From Bacillota bacterium (GTDB lineage: Bacteria > Bacillota > Clostridia > Oscillospirales > QAMX01): a stretch of DNA of 5,195 nt. The DNA is taken from contig JAKPBM010000040.1 of the NCBI GenBank assembly GCA_029778935.1, positions 1 to 5,195 on the forward strand, written 5' to 3'. The notes beneath the pieces are model-generated. The model was not told the origin of the DNA. It made no database searches and was given only the letters and a program-made list of their open reading frames with translations. The position numbers were made by a program, and so were the translations under genes. Of this stretch, positions 1 to 5,142 are shown in pieces. How positions within the stretch are numbered: the first letter of the stretch is position 1; the number at the start of each line of letters is the position of its first letter.

Positions 1-193
1 GGCCCCGGGCACGGCGGAAGCCATCGCCGAGGCGGAAGCCCGCATCGTTGACGACAACGATCCCTTCGACGTGTTCAACGGCCCCATCTACGACAACGAG
101 GGCAACCTGCGCATCGCCGAAGGCGAAAAGGCGAGCGACCTGATGATTGCCCAGCAGATGACCTGGCTGGTCAAAGGCGTCACCGTACGATAA
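1..193 (+). CDS. BMP-family ABC transporter substrate-binding protein, C-terminal fragment
   Basis: Only the last 63 codons are in the window, read from base 2 to the TAA at 191-193; the gene starts upstream. The visible protein contains FNGPIYDNEGNLRIAEGE (about residues 25-42 of the fragment), then SDLMIAQQMTWLVKGV close to the end. This matches the C-terminal pattern of BMP/PnrA/Med-type binding proteins, where a GPI.D..G..R...GE stretch precedes a final M-W-hydrophobic-GV helix. Known members are lipoproteins on the outer face of the membrane that bind purine or other nucleosides and deliver them to the ABC permeases. The signal peptide, lipobox and ligand pocket are outside the window, so the ligand cannot be judged here. 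The genes that follow (ATPase, permease, permease) are in the usual order for this importer, which supports the call strongly. Confidence 0.88.
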   Translation, partial: APGTAEAIAEAEARIVDDNDPFDVFNGPIYDNEGNLRIAEGEKASDLMIAQQMTWLVKGVTVR

Positions 194-209
194 GGAATGC
201 AAAACAACT

Positions 210-241
210 TCCTGGCGCTTTGCGAAAGCGAAGCGCCAGGA
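210..241 (+). promoter_or_regulatory. Intercistronic stem-loop between binding protein and ATPase genes
   Basis: CCTGGCGCTT (211-220) is the exact reverse complement of AAGCGCCAGG (231-240), and a T-A pair at 210/241 extends the stem to 11 bp. The loop is 10 bases. An alternative inner pairing, CGCTTT with AAAGCG (216-221 with 225-230), overlaps it. The run that follows (ATTGCCGTTTCATTTATC) is only moderately T-rich, so this is not a classic strong terminator. In ABC operons, a hairpin after the binding-protein gene often protects the upstream message or partly terminates transcription, giving more binding protein than membrane components. That role is inferred here from position and shape. 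Confidence 0.65.
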
Positions 242-262
242 TTGCCGTTTCATTTATCAAAC

Positions 263-269
263 AGGAGGA
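263..269 (+). promoter_or_regulatory. Ribosome binding site fixing the TTG start of the ATPase gene
   Basis: AGGAGGA lies 7 bases before the TTG at 277, a near-perfect Shine-Dalgarno at good spacing. It decides the start. The first in-frame ATG is codon 52, after the Walker A motif, so starting there would remove an essential part of the first ATPase domain. Confidence 0.85.
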
Positions 270-276
270 CTAGGCT

Positions 277-1821
277 TTGAAGCATCAAAACTTAGCCGTA
301 TCCATTCGAGGGCTTTGCAAATCCTTCGGGCCGGTGGCGGCCAACAAGGATTTGAGCCTGGACGTCCGCTGGGGCGAAATTCTGGCGCTGCTTGGCGAAA
401 ACGGTTCGGGCAAGTCGACGCTGGTCAACATGCTTTCCGGTTTATACCTGCCGGACGCCGGCAGCATCGCGGTGGACGGGGAACCGGTGTACATACGCAC
501 GCCCGCCGATTCCTTCCGCCTTGGCATCGGCGTCATTCACCAGCACTTTAAGCTGGTGGACGTCATGACCGCGCTGGAAAACATCATTTTAGGCCTTCCG
601 AAAAAGAGCCGCAAATCGAAAAAGGCCCACGAAAAAGCCGTTTCCGAGCTTTGCGACCGGTACGGCCTGCACGTGGATTTGCACAAAAAGGTCTACAATA
701 TGTCCGTCGGCGAAAAACAGACGGTGGAAATCCTGAAGGTTCTGTACCGCGGCGCGCGGATTCTGATTCTGGACGAACCCACGGCCGTTCTGACCCCCCA
801 GGAAATCGACCGCCTGTTTGACATTTTGCGCAAAATGCGCGACGGCGGCAAGGCAATCATCATCATCACCCATAAGCTCAACGAAGTCATGGCCGTGTCC
901 GACCGGGTGACCGTTCTGCGCAAGGGCGAAACCGCCGGCACCGTCGAAACGGCCAGCACTACGGCGTCGCAGCTGGCCGCCTTCATGGTGGGGCGGGAAA
1001 TCAACTTGGACATTGAGCGGGTAGAGCCTAAAAACCTTTCCGAGCGGCTGAACGTCGTCAACCTTACCTGCGTGACGGAGGACGGGCGCAAGGCGCTGGA
1101 CAACGTGAGCTTTACGCTAAACGGCGGCGAAATTCTGGGCGTGGCAGGTGTAGCGGGCAGCGGCCAGAAGGAGCTTTGCGAGGCCATCGCTGGGCTGTAC
1201 CCCGTCAAAGGCGGCGCAATTTTGTATAAAAACGTCGTGGACGGCATCGAAATCAGTGAAAACATCGTAGGCAAGACGCCCAGAGAGATTTTCCAGAAGG
1301 GCATTGCCATGGCATTTATCCCCGAAGACCGGCTCGGCATGGGCCTGGTTGCCCGCATGGACATTGCGGAAAACATGATGTTAAAGAGCTACAACGACAC
1401 CAAAAGCTTGTTCGTCGATCGCAAAAAACCCACGGAGATGGCGAAAACATTAATCGAGCGGCTGGACATCGCCGCGCCCGGCGTCAACACCCAGGTCAGC
1501 CGTCTGTCCGGCGGCAACGTGCAGAAAGTGCTGCTGGGCCGCGAGATTTCGTCGGACCCGACGATTCTGATTTCCGCCTACCCGGTGCGCGGGCTGGACA
1601 TTCACTCCTCCTATACCATATACCGTTTGTTAAACGAACAGAAACAGAAAGGTGTTGCCGTGTTGTTTATCGGCGAAGATTTGGACGTGCTATTGGCCCT
1701 TTGCGACCGGATTATGGTGCTCTGCGGCGGCAAATGCGTCGGCATTGTGGACGCCAAAACAGCCAAAAAGGAAGAAATCGGCCTGATGATGATCGGGGAA
1801 GGAGGCGGCGCTTATGCGTAA
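277..1821 (+). CDS. Nucleoside-type ABC importer ATP-binding protein (tandem NBD, NupO-like)
   Basis: This 514-residue cytoplasmic ATPase holds two ABC domains in one chain, the usual size and plan for BMP-associated importers, and should power nucleoside uptake through the two permeases downstream. NBD1 looks fully active: Walker A GENGSGKST (40-48), Q-loop glutamine 89 in IHQHF, signature SVGEKQ (143-148), Walker B ILILDEP (162-168) with D166 and E167, and H-loop H199 in ITHKLNE. NBD2 is degenerate in the way expected of this family: the P-loop reads GVAGSGQKEL (291-300) without the usual GK[ST], the signature LSGGNVQK (410-417) is good, the Walker B acidic pair is replaced by A434-Y435 before PVRGLD, and the H-loop position reads GEDLD (466-470). 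The start is TTG with a strong Shine-Dalgarno. The gene overlaps the next one by 8 bases. Family assignment is firm; the particular nucleoside is not visible. Confidence 0.95.
   Translation: MKHQNLAVSIRGLCKSFGPVAANKDLSLDVRWGEILALLGENGSGKSTLVNMLSGLYLPDAGSIAVDGEPVYIRTPADSFRLGIGVIHQHFKLVDVMTALENIILGLPKKSRKSKKAHEKAVSELCDRYGLHVDLHKKVYNMSVGEKQTVEILKVLYRGARILILDEPTAVLTPQEIDRLFDILRKMRDGGKAIIIITHKLNEVMAVSDRVTVLRKGETAGTVETASTTASQLAAFMVGREINLDIERVEPKNLSERLNVVNLTCVTEDGRKALDNVSFTLNGGEILGVAGVAGSGQKELCEAIAGLYPVKGGAILYKNVVDGIEISENIVGKTPREIFQKGIAMAFIPEDRLGMGLVARMDIAENMMLKSYNDTKSLFVDRKKPTEMAKTLIERLDIAAPGVNTQVSRLSGGNVQKVLLGREISSDPTILISAYPVRGLDIHSSYTIYRLLNEQKQKGVAVLFIGEDLDVLLALCDRIMVLCGGKCVGIVDAKTAKKEEIGLMMIGEGGGAYA
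1799..1805 (+). promoter_or_regulatory. Ribosome binding site of first permease, inside the ATPase gene end
   Basis: AAGGAGG lies 8 bases before the ATG at 1814 and inside the last codons of the ATPase gene. With the 8-base gene overlap, it indicates translational coupling of the two proteins. Confidence 0.8.
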
Positions 1822-3013
1822 AGCGAATGGAAAAAACGAGCCGCTTTTCCGCCTGGTCAAGCTGGATTCGCCTTCCTGGAAGCGGGGGCTGGCGCAAAGG
1901 GCGCTGGCGTTGCTTTTGGCCATGGTCTGCGGTGCGCTGCTGCTGCTGGTTTTGCGGAAAAACCCCGTGGCTGTGTACTGGCAGATGATAGTCGGCTCCG
2001 TCGGCACGAAAGTGGCGCTTACCAACACCATCCGCATGGCGATTCCGCTGCTCATCACCACGCTGGGCATCACCGTCGCCTTTAAGCTTCGCTATTGGAA
2101 CATCGGCGGCGAGGGGCAGGTGTGTCTGGGCGCCATCGCGGCCACGTATTTTGCATTAAATTTTGTGGGAAAAGTGCCGTCCTGGCTGCTGTTTGTGATT
2201 ATGTTTGCGGCCGGGGCGCTTCTGGGCGGGCTTTGGGCCGCCATCCCCGCCTATTTCAAGGCAAAGTTCAACACCAACGAAACGCTTTTCACGCTGATGC
2301 TCAACTACGTAGCCGTGTACATCATCCAGTACCTGCGGGAAGGGCCGTGGATGGATCCCCAGCAGACGGGGTTCCCCCAGATCCCCCGGTTCCCCATGGA
2401 AGCCCGGCTTCCCAAGGTGCTGGGCGTGCACGTGGGCTGGATTATCGCGCTGGTACTGGTTGTTCTGGTGTACGTTTACCTTAGGAAAACCAAGCACGGC
2501 TATGAAATCGCCGTCGTAGGCGAAAGCATGGACACAGCCCGTTACGCCGGCATGGACGTAAAGAAAATCATCCTGCGCACGATTTTCATCTCCGGCGCTT
2601 TGTGCGGCGTGGCCGGCATGGTGCAGGTTTCCGGCGCGGACTTCACGCTGACGGAGACGGTGGCCGGCGGCGTGGGCTTTACGGCCATCACCGTGGCGTG
2701 GCTTGCCAAGCTGAACCCGGCGCTCATACTGGTGGTTTCGTTCCTTTTCTCCATGCTGGAAAAAGGCGCCAACTCCATTCAGACGGTGTTCAACATAAGT
2801 AACGCCGCGGCGGATGTTTTGACGGGCATTATCCTGTTCTTTATGCTTGGCTGCGAGTTCTTTATCCGGTACCGCGTCGTGTTCCGCAAGAAAAAGCAGG
2901 CACGGGACCTGGAGACGGCGATTACCGCCGCGGTACCGGCGGCGGCGCAGCCCGAGTCTGTGCCGACACAGCCTGAGCAGGAGGCAAAGGAGGGCGCGGA
3001 ATGCAGCAGGTAA
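1814..3013 (+). CDS. Nucleoside-type ABC importer permease 1 (NupP-like)
   Basis: This 399-residue integral membrane protein is one half of the channel of a BMP-type importer. Hydrophobic segments lie near residues 28-47, 73-91, 102-116, 123-145, 157-173, 208-223, 255-272, 285-312 and 334-352, judged by eye. Family markers include KLRYWNIGGEGQ (91-102), the counterpart of the conserved F.IG.EGQ motif, NTNETLFTLMLNYVA (153-167), and TARYAGMD (241-248). The N-terminus before the first membrane segment is short and basic. The last 40 or so residues (from about 360) are polar and rich in Ala, Pro, Glu and Gln. They look like an unstructured cytoplasmic tail that is not part of the transport fold, and the coding of this tail carries the ribosome binding site for the next gene. 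The gene overlaps both neighbours (8 and 13 bases), consistent with a coupled operon. Substrate choice rests mainly with the binding protein and is not visible. Confidence 0.94.
   Translation: MRKANGKNEPLFRLVKLDSPSWKRGLAQRALALLLAMVCGALLLLVLRKNPVAVYWQMIVGSVGTKVALTNTIRMAIPLLITTLGITVAFKLRYWNIGGEGQVCLGAIAATYFALNFVGKVPSWLLFVIMFAAGALLGGLWAAIPAYFKAKFNTNETLFTLMLNYVAVYIIQYLREGPWMDPQQTGFPQIPRFPMEARLPKVLGVHVGWIIALVLVVLVYVYLRKTKHGYEIAVVGESMDTARYAGMDVKKIILRTIFISGALCGVAGMVQVSGADFTLTETVAGGVGFTAITVAWLAKLNPALILVVSFLFSMLEKGANSIQTVFNISNAAADVLTGIILFFMLGCEFFIRYRVVFRKKKQARDLETAITAAVPAAAQPESVPTQPEQEAKEGAECSR
2986..2994 (+). promoter_or_regulatory. Ribosome binding site of second permease
   Basis: AAAGGAGGG lies 6 bases before the ATG at 3001, within the end of the first permease gene. 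It supports the 3001 start, and with it the 13-base gene overlap, over any later start. Confidence 0.8.
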
Positions 3014-3948
3014 TTAACTTCATCTACGCCGCCGTCCTGGCGGGCACCCCGCTGCTTTTTGGCACGCTGGGCGAGATTTTAACGGAAAAAGTGGGCAATT
3101 TAAACCTGGGCGTGGAAGGCATGATGTTCATGGGCGCGGCTGTCGGGTTTGCCTGCGGGTATTATACCGATTCGGCGCTGCTGGCCGTTTTGGGCGGGTT
3201 TGCCGCCGGCGCTTTAGGCGGGCTGATTTACGCGTTTCTAACCGTTACGCTCAAAGCCAACCAAAACGTGACGGGTCTGACGCTTACGATTTTCGGCGTA
3301 GGCTTTGGCAACATGCTGGGCGACTACATCATGCGCCATTCGCCGGGCAACGCGGCCTTTGTCAGCGAAAAGGTCAAAGCCGCCTTTGCCAAGCTCAATG
3401 TGCCGGGGATTTCGGACCTGCCCTTTGCGGGCAAGCTGTTCTTCCAGTACAACGTGCTCGTATATTTGGCTATCGCCATAGCTATTCTAATGTATATCTT
3501 CCTGCAGAAAACCCAGGCGGGGCTGAACCTTCGTGCGGTGGGCGAAAACCCCGCGGCGGCGGACGCCGTGTCCGTGCCCGTGACTCGCTATAAGTACCTG
3601 GCCATCTGCGTCGGCGGCGGCATCTCGGGCCTGGGCGGCGTGTACGTGAGCATGACGACCACCGGCGGCACGTGGGTCTACAACTGCGTAAACGGCCTGG
3701 GCTGGATCGCCGTGGCGCTGGTCATCTTTGCCGCATGGAGCCCGGCGAAAGCGATTGTCGGCTCCTATGTGTTCGGCGGGCTGTCGGTTCTGCGGCACTA
3801 TGTGGTGCTCGAAATCCCGGTGGCCATCTACGCCATGCTGCCTTTTGCGGCGACCATCGTGGTTCTGCTGGTCACTTCCGTGCGCCAGTCGCGGGAGAAG
3901 CTGCAGCCTAAGGGATGCGGCATCAACTATGACAGAGAGGAACGGTAA
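3001..3948 (+). CDS. Nucleoside-type ABC importer permease 2 (NupQ-like)
   Basis: This 315-residue membrane protein is the second, shorter permease that pairs with the one upstream. Membrane segments lie roughly at residues 5-22, 36-52, 59-82, 88-107, 150-167, 198-218, 234-255 and 276-293. Family markers are GEILTEKVGNLNLGVEGMM (24-42), the equivalent of the conserved G...E..G..N.G.EG motif, ANQNVTGLTLTIFG (86-99), LRAVGENPAAADAV (177-190) and GWIAVALVIFAAWSPAKA (234-251). Length and motif order are normal for this subfamily, and nothing suggests damage. The start is ATG with a strong Shine-Dalgarno. The stop is only 3 bases before the GTG of the HAD gene, so the hydrolase is very likely on the same transcript. 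The basic C-terminus ending DREER should be cytoplasmic under the positive-inside rule. Confidence 0.94.
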   Translation: MQQVINFIYAAVLAGTPLLFGTLGEILTEKVGNLNLGVEGMMFMGAAVGFACGYYTDSALLAVLGGFAAGALGGLIYAFLTVTLKANQNVTGLTLTIFGVGFGNMLGDYIMRHSPGNAAFVSEKVKAAFAKLNVPGISDLPFAGKLFFQYNVLVYLAIAIAILMYIFLQKTQAGLNLRAVGENPAAADAVSVPVTRYKYLAICVGGGISGLGGVYVSMTTTGGTWVYNCVNGLGWIAVALVIFAAWSPAKAIVGSYVFGGLSVLRHYVVLEIPVAIYAMLPFAATIVVLLVTSVRQSREKLQPKGCGINYDREER

Positions 3949-3951
3949 AGA

Positions 3952-4605
3952 GTGCTTACCACGGTTCTGTTCGACCTGGACGGGACGCTGACGGACTCCT
4001 CCGTCGGCATTTACAAAGGGGTCGCAAAGGCCCTCGCGCACTTTGGCATAGAGGAAACGAACGAAGCGAACCTGGCCCGGTTTATCGGGCCTTCGCTTTT
4101 GGACTCTTTCCAGCGGTATTACGGCTTTACGGAGGAACAGGCGAAAAAGGCCGTTGCTCTGTACCGGGAATACTACATCCCCAAAGGCGTCTACGAAAAC
4201 AAGCCCTACGACGGTGTGCACGAGATGCTCGAGACCCTAAAGAGTGCCGGGCTCACGCTTTGCCTGGCGACAGCCAAGCCGGAGCCTTTGGCGGAAGTGG
4301 TTTTACATGAGTTCGGCCTGGCGAAATACTTTACGCATCTGGTGGGCAGCCTGTACGACGGCACCCGGGCGGAAAAGGTGGACGTTATCGCCGAAGTGCT
4401 GCGGGTGACGGGGGTTTCGCCGGAGGAAGCCGTGATGGTGGGCGACCGGCGGCACGACATCGAAGGGGCGAAAGCCAACGGGCTTTGTTCCGTCGGCGTT
4501 TTGTACGGGTTCGGCGGCAGGGAAGAGCTGTTGGACGCGGGGGCCGACTTTCTGGCCGCCACCCCGGCGGAAGCGGCGGAGATCCTCCTATCCCTGAGAA
4601 GGTAG
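3952..4605 (+). CDS. HAD-superfamily phosphatase (5'-nucleotidase / phosphoglycolate phosphatase-like)
   Basis: This 217-residue soluble protein has all four HAD motifs. Motif I is FDLDGTLTDS (7-16), with D8 as expected nucleophile and D10 as acid/base. Motif II is the threonine of LATAKP (T107). Motif III is probably K142 in TRAEKVDVI. Motif IV is GDRRHD (164-169), with D165 and D169 as likely magnesium ligands. Residues about 16-85 form a helical insert between motifs I and II, typical of C1-cap subfamily IA enzymes acting on small phosphorylated metabolites. The GDR.HD motif followed by NG..SVGVLYGFG resembles the group annotated as 5'-nucleotidase-like or phosphoglycolate phosphatase-like. 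The start is GTG at 3952, preceded by a weak GAGAGGAA (3935-3942) with rather long spacing, so ribosomes may arrive largely by coupling from the permease gene 3 bases upstream. Linkage to nucleoside uptake favours a nucleotide or sugar-phosphate substrate, but this is inference. Confidence 0.9.
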   Translation: MLTTVLFDLDGTLTDSSVGIYKGVAKALAHFGIEETNEANLARFIGPSLLDSFQRYYGFTEEQAKKAVALYREYYIPKGVYENKPYDGVHEMLETLKSAGLTLCLATAKPEPLAEVVLHEFGLAKYFTHLVGSLYDGTRAEKVDVIAEVLRVTGVSPEEAVMVGDRRHDIEGAKANGLCSVGVLYGFGGREELLDAGADFLAATPAEAAEILLSLRR

Positions 4606-4821
4606 GCAAGTTCATACATGGGGCAACATCGACGGGGTTTCCGCCGCGGTTGGTTTCCCCGGCAGGGCCAGACGGCTCATGCAAGGCCGCAAACGAGGAT
4701 GCAGTCAAATCCGCAGTTTGCTGCGCGCGGGTCTGTTTCGTAGTTGCGGGAATGACCACCGGAATTGCTGGCGAATCCCAAAATCGACCTTGCCGTTCTT
4801 ATCCAATCCTGACGATAAACC
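4606..4821 (+). other. Non-coding 3' region after the operon, with a bulged hairpin
   Basis: No credible gene is seen here. Open frames exist on both strands, but none has a convincing ribosome binding site or recognisable protein, and several run through the terminator hairpin beyond. The clearest structure is a stem-loop at 4701-4724: GCAG + CAAA (one bulged T at 4705) pair with TTTG + CTGC around the loop TCCGCAG. A competing smaller hairpin uses CGCAG (4712-4716) with CTGCG (4721-4725). No T-run follows, so it is not a terminator. If the operon transcript ends at the hairpin at 4822, this is a long 3' untranslated region of about 216 bases. Confidence 0.5.
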
Positions 4822-4856
4822 AAAAGGGAAAGGGGATTTCCTCTTTCCCTTTTCTT
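4822..4856 (+). terminator. Rho-independent terminator-like hairpin after the HAD gene
   Basis: AAAAGGGAAAGGGG (4822-4835) pairs with CCTCTTTCCCTTTT (4840-4853) to form a 14-pair stem with a single G-T wobble (4833/4842) and an ATTT loop (4836-4839). The stem base ends in TTTT and continues TTTTCTT (4850-4856), giving a U-rich 3' side. It is the first strong terminator-like structure downstream of the operon. The A-tract on the 5' side means the reverse strand also ends in TTTT, so weak termination from the other direction is possible. Confidence 0.75.
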
Positions 4857-4900
4857 ATGCGGATAGCGCGAAGGCCGCATGTATGGGGCGGCGGGAAGGT

Positions 4901-4915
4901 TTTGAACCGTTCAAA
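4901..4915. promoter_or_regulatory. Perfect 15-bp odd palindrome, operator-like
   Basis: TTTGAAC (4901-4907) and GTTCAAA (4909-4915) are exact inverted copies around one central C. The A/T-flanked GAAC/GTTC arms look like a site for a dimeric regulator. The arms are too close together for the Firmicute LexA box, which has GAAC and GTTC four bases apart. As RNA it could form only a small hairpin. No promoter is recognised next to it, so an operator role is a guess. Confidence 0.35.
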
Positions 4916-4953
4916 GGGGATGAGGGAGTAATTTGAAAGGAACCTCTCAACCG

Positions 4954-4969
4954 GGGATGGCGAAAGATG
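4954..4969 (+). repeat. Stem-loop repeat, copy 1
   Basis: GGGATGGCGAAAGATG matches 14 of 16 bases of a second copy at 5104-5119, both differences being transitions. Its TGGCGAA (4958-4964) pairs with TTTGCCA (4970-4976), including one G-T pair, around the loop AGATG. Confidence 0.4.
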
Positions 4970-5084
4970 TTTGCCAAGCGGGATAGCGTCAAGCCGTTTT
5001 GGGCTGGTTCCGACGACCGCCATACCCTGGTTGCCGCGTATTTGCCATAAATGCCGCTGTTTCCATTTGGAAGTTGAGTTATCG

Positions 5085-5102
5085 CAGACGGGGTCTGTCC
5101 CC
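5085..5102. repeat. GGGG-TCTGT-CCCC palindrome with overlapping alternative hairpin
   Basis: GGGG (5090-5093) pairs with CCCC (5099-5102) across TCTGT. Overlapping this, CAGAC (5085-5089) pairs with GTCTG (5093-5097) across GGG. The two hairpins exclude each other. Short GGGG-N5-CCCC palindromes of this kind occur as scattered intergenic repeats in many bacteria, but only one copy is visible here, so repeat status is inferred. Confidence 0.35.
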
Positions 5103-5103
5103 C

Positions 5104-5119
5104 GGGACGGCGAAAAATG
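5104..5119 (+). repeat. Stem-loop repeat, copy 2
   Basis: GGGACGGCGAAAAATG is the diverged second copy of the motif at 4954-4969. Here CGGCG (5108-5112) pairs with CGCCG (5121-5125) around an 8-base loop. Hairpin potential is kept although the 3' arm has different bases from copy 1. Confidence 0.4.
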
Positions 5120-5142
5120 CCGCCGAAAATTGGGGTGAAAAA

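Larger units (their letters stand above)
4857..5142. other. Non-coding intergenic stretch with small palindromes and repeats
   Basis: No gene is supported between the terminator and the end promoter. Besides the separately listed palindrome and repeats, it has ATGCGG (4857-4862) paired with CCGCAT (4875-4880), and a short direct repeat GGATAGCG at 4861-4868 and 4981-4988. A long reverse-strand open frame covers 4855-5169, but it lacks a recognisable domain and begins inside the promoter-like region, so I do not call it. The many short inverted repeats suggest decayed palindromic repeat DNA or a structured leader. Confidence 0.45.

Noticed and set aside
693..1376. Reverse-strand open frame of 227 codons opposite the ATPase gene
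   Set aside because: It is antisense to a gene with clear ABC motifs. Its composition is that of a codon-bias shadow, and there is no ribosome binding site or known family.
1547..1564. CGTCG-GACC-CGACG inverted repeat within the ATPase gene
   Set aside because: It lies in the conserved coding of NBD2 just before Walker B, and is readily explained by codon choice in a G+C-rich gene.
3487..4221. Reverse-strand open frame of 244 codons opposite permease 2 and the HAD gene
   Set aside because: It crosses two well-supported forward genes, is rich in His, Arg and Asp as shadow frames often are, and shows no domain.
4485..4931. Forward-strand open frame of 148 codons overlapping the end of the HAD gene
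   Set aside because: It is out of frame with a well-supported gene for its first 120 bases, reads through the terminator hairpin, has no ribosome binding site and encodes nothing recognisable.
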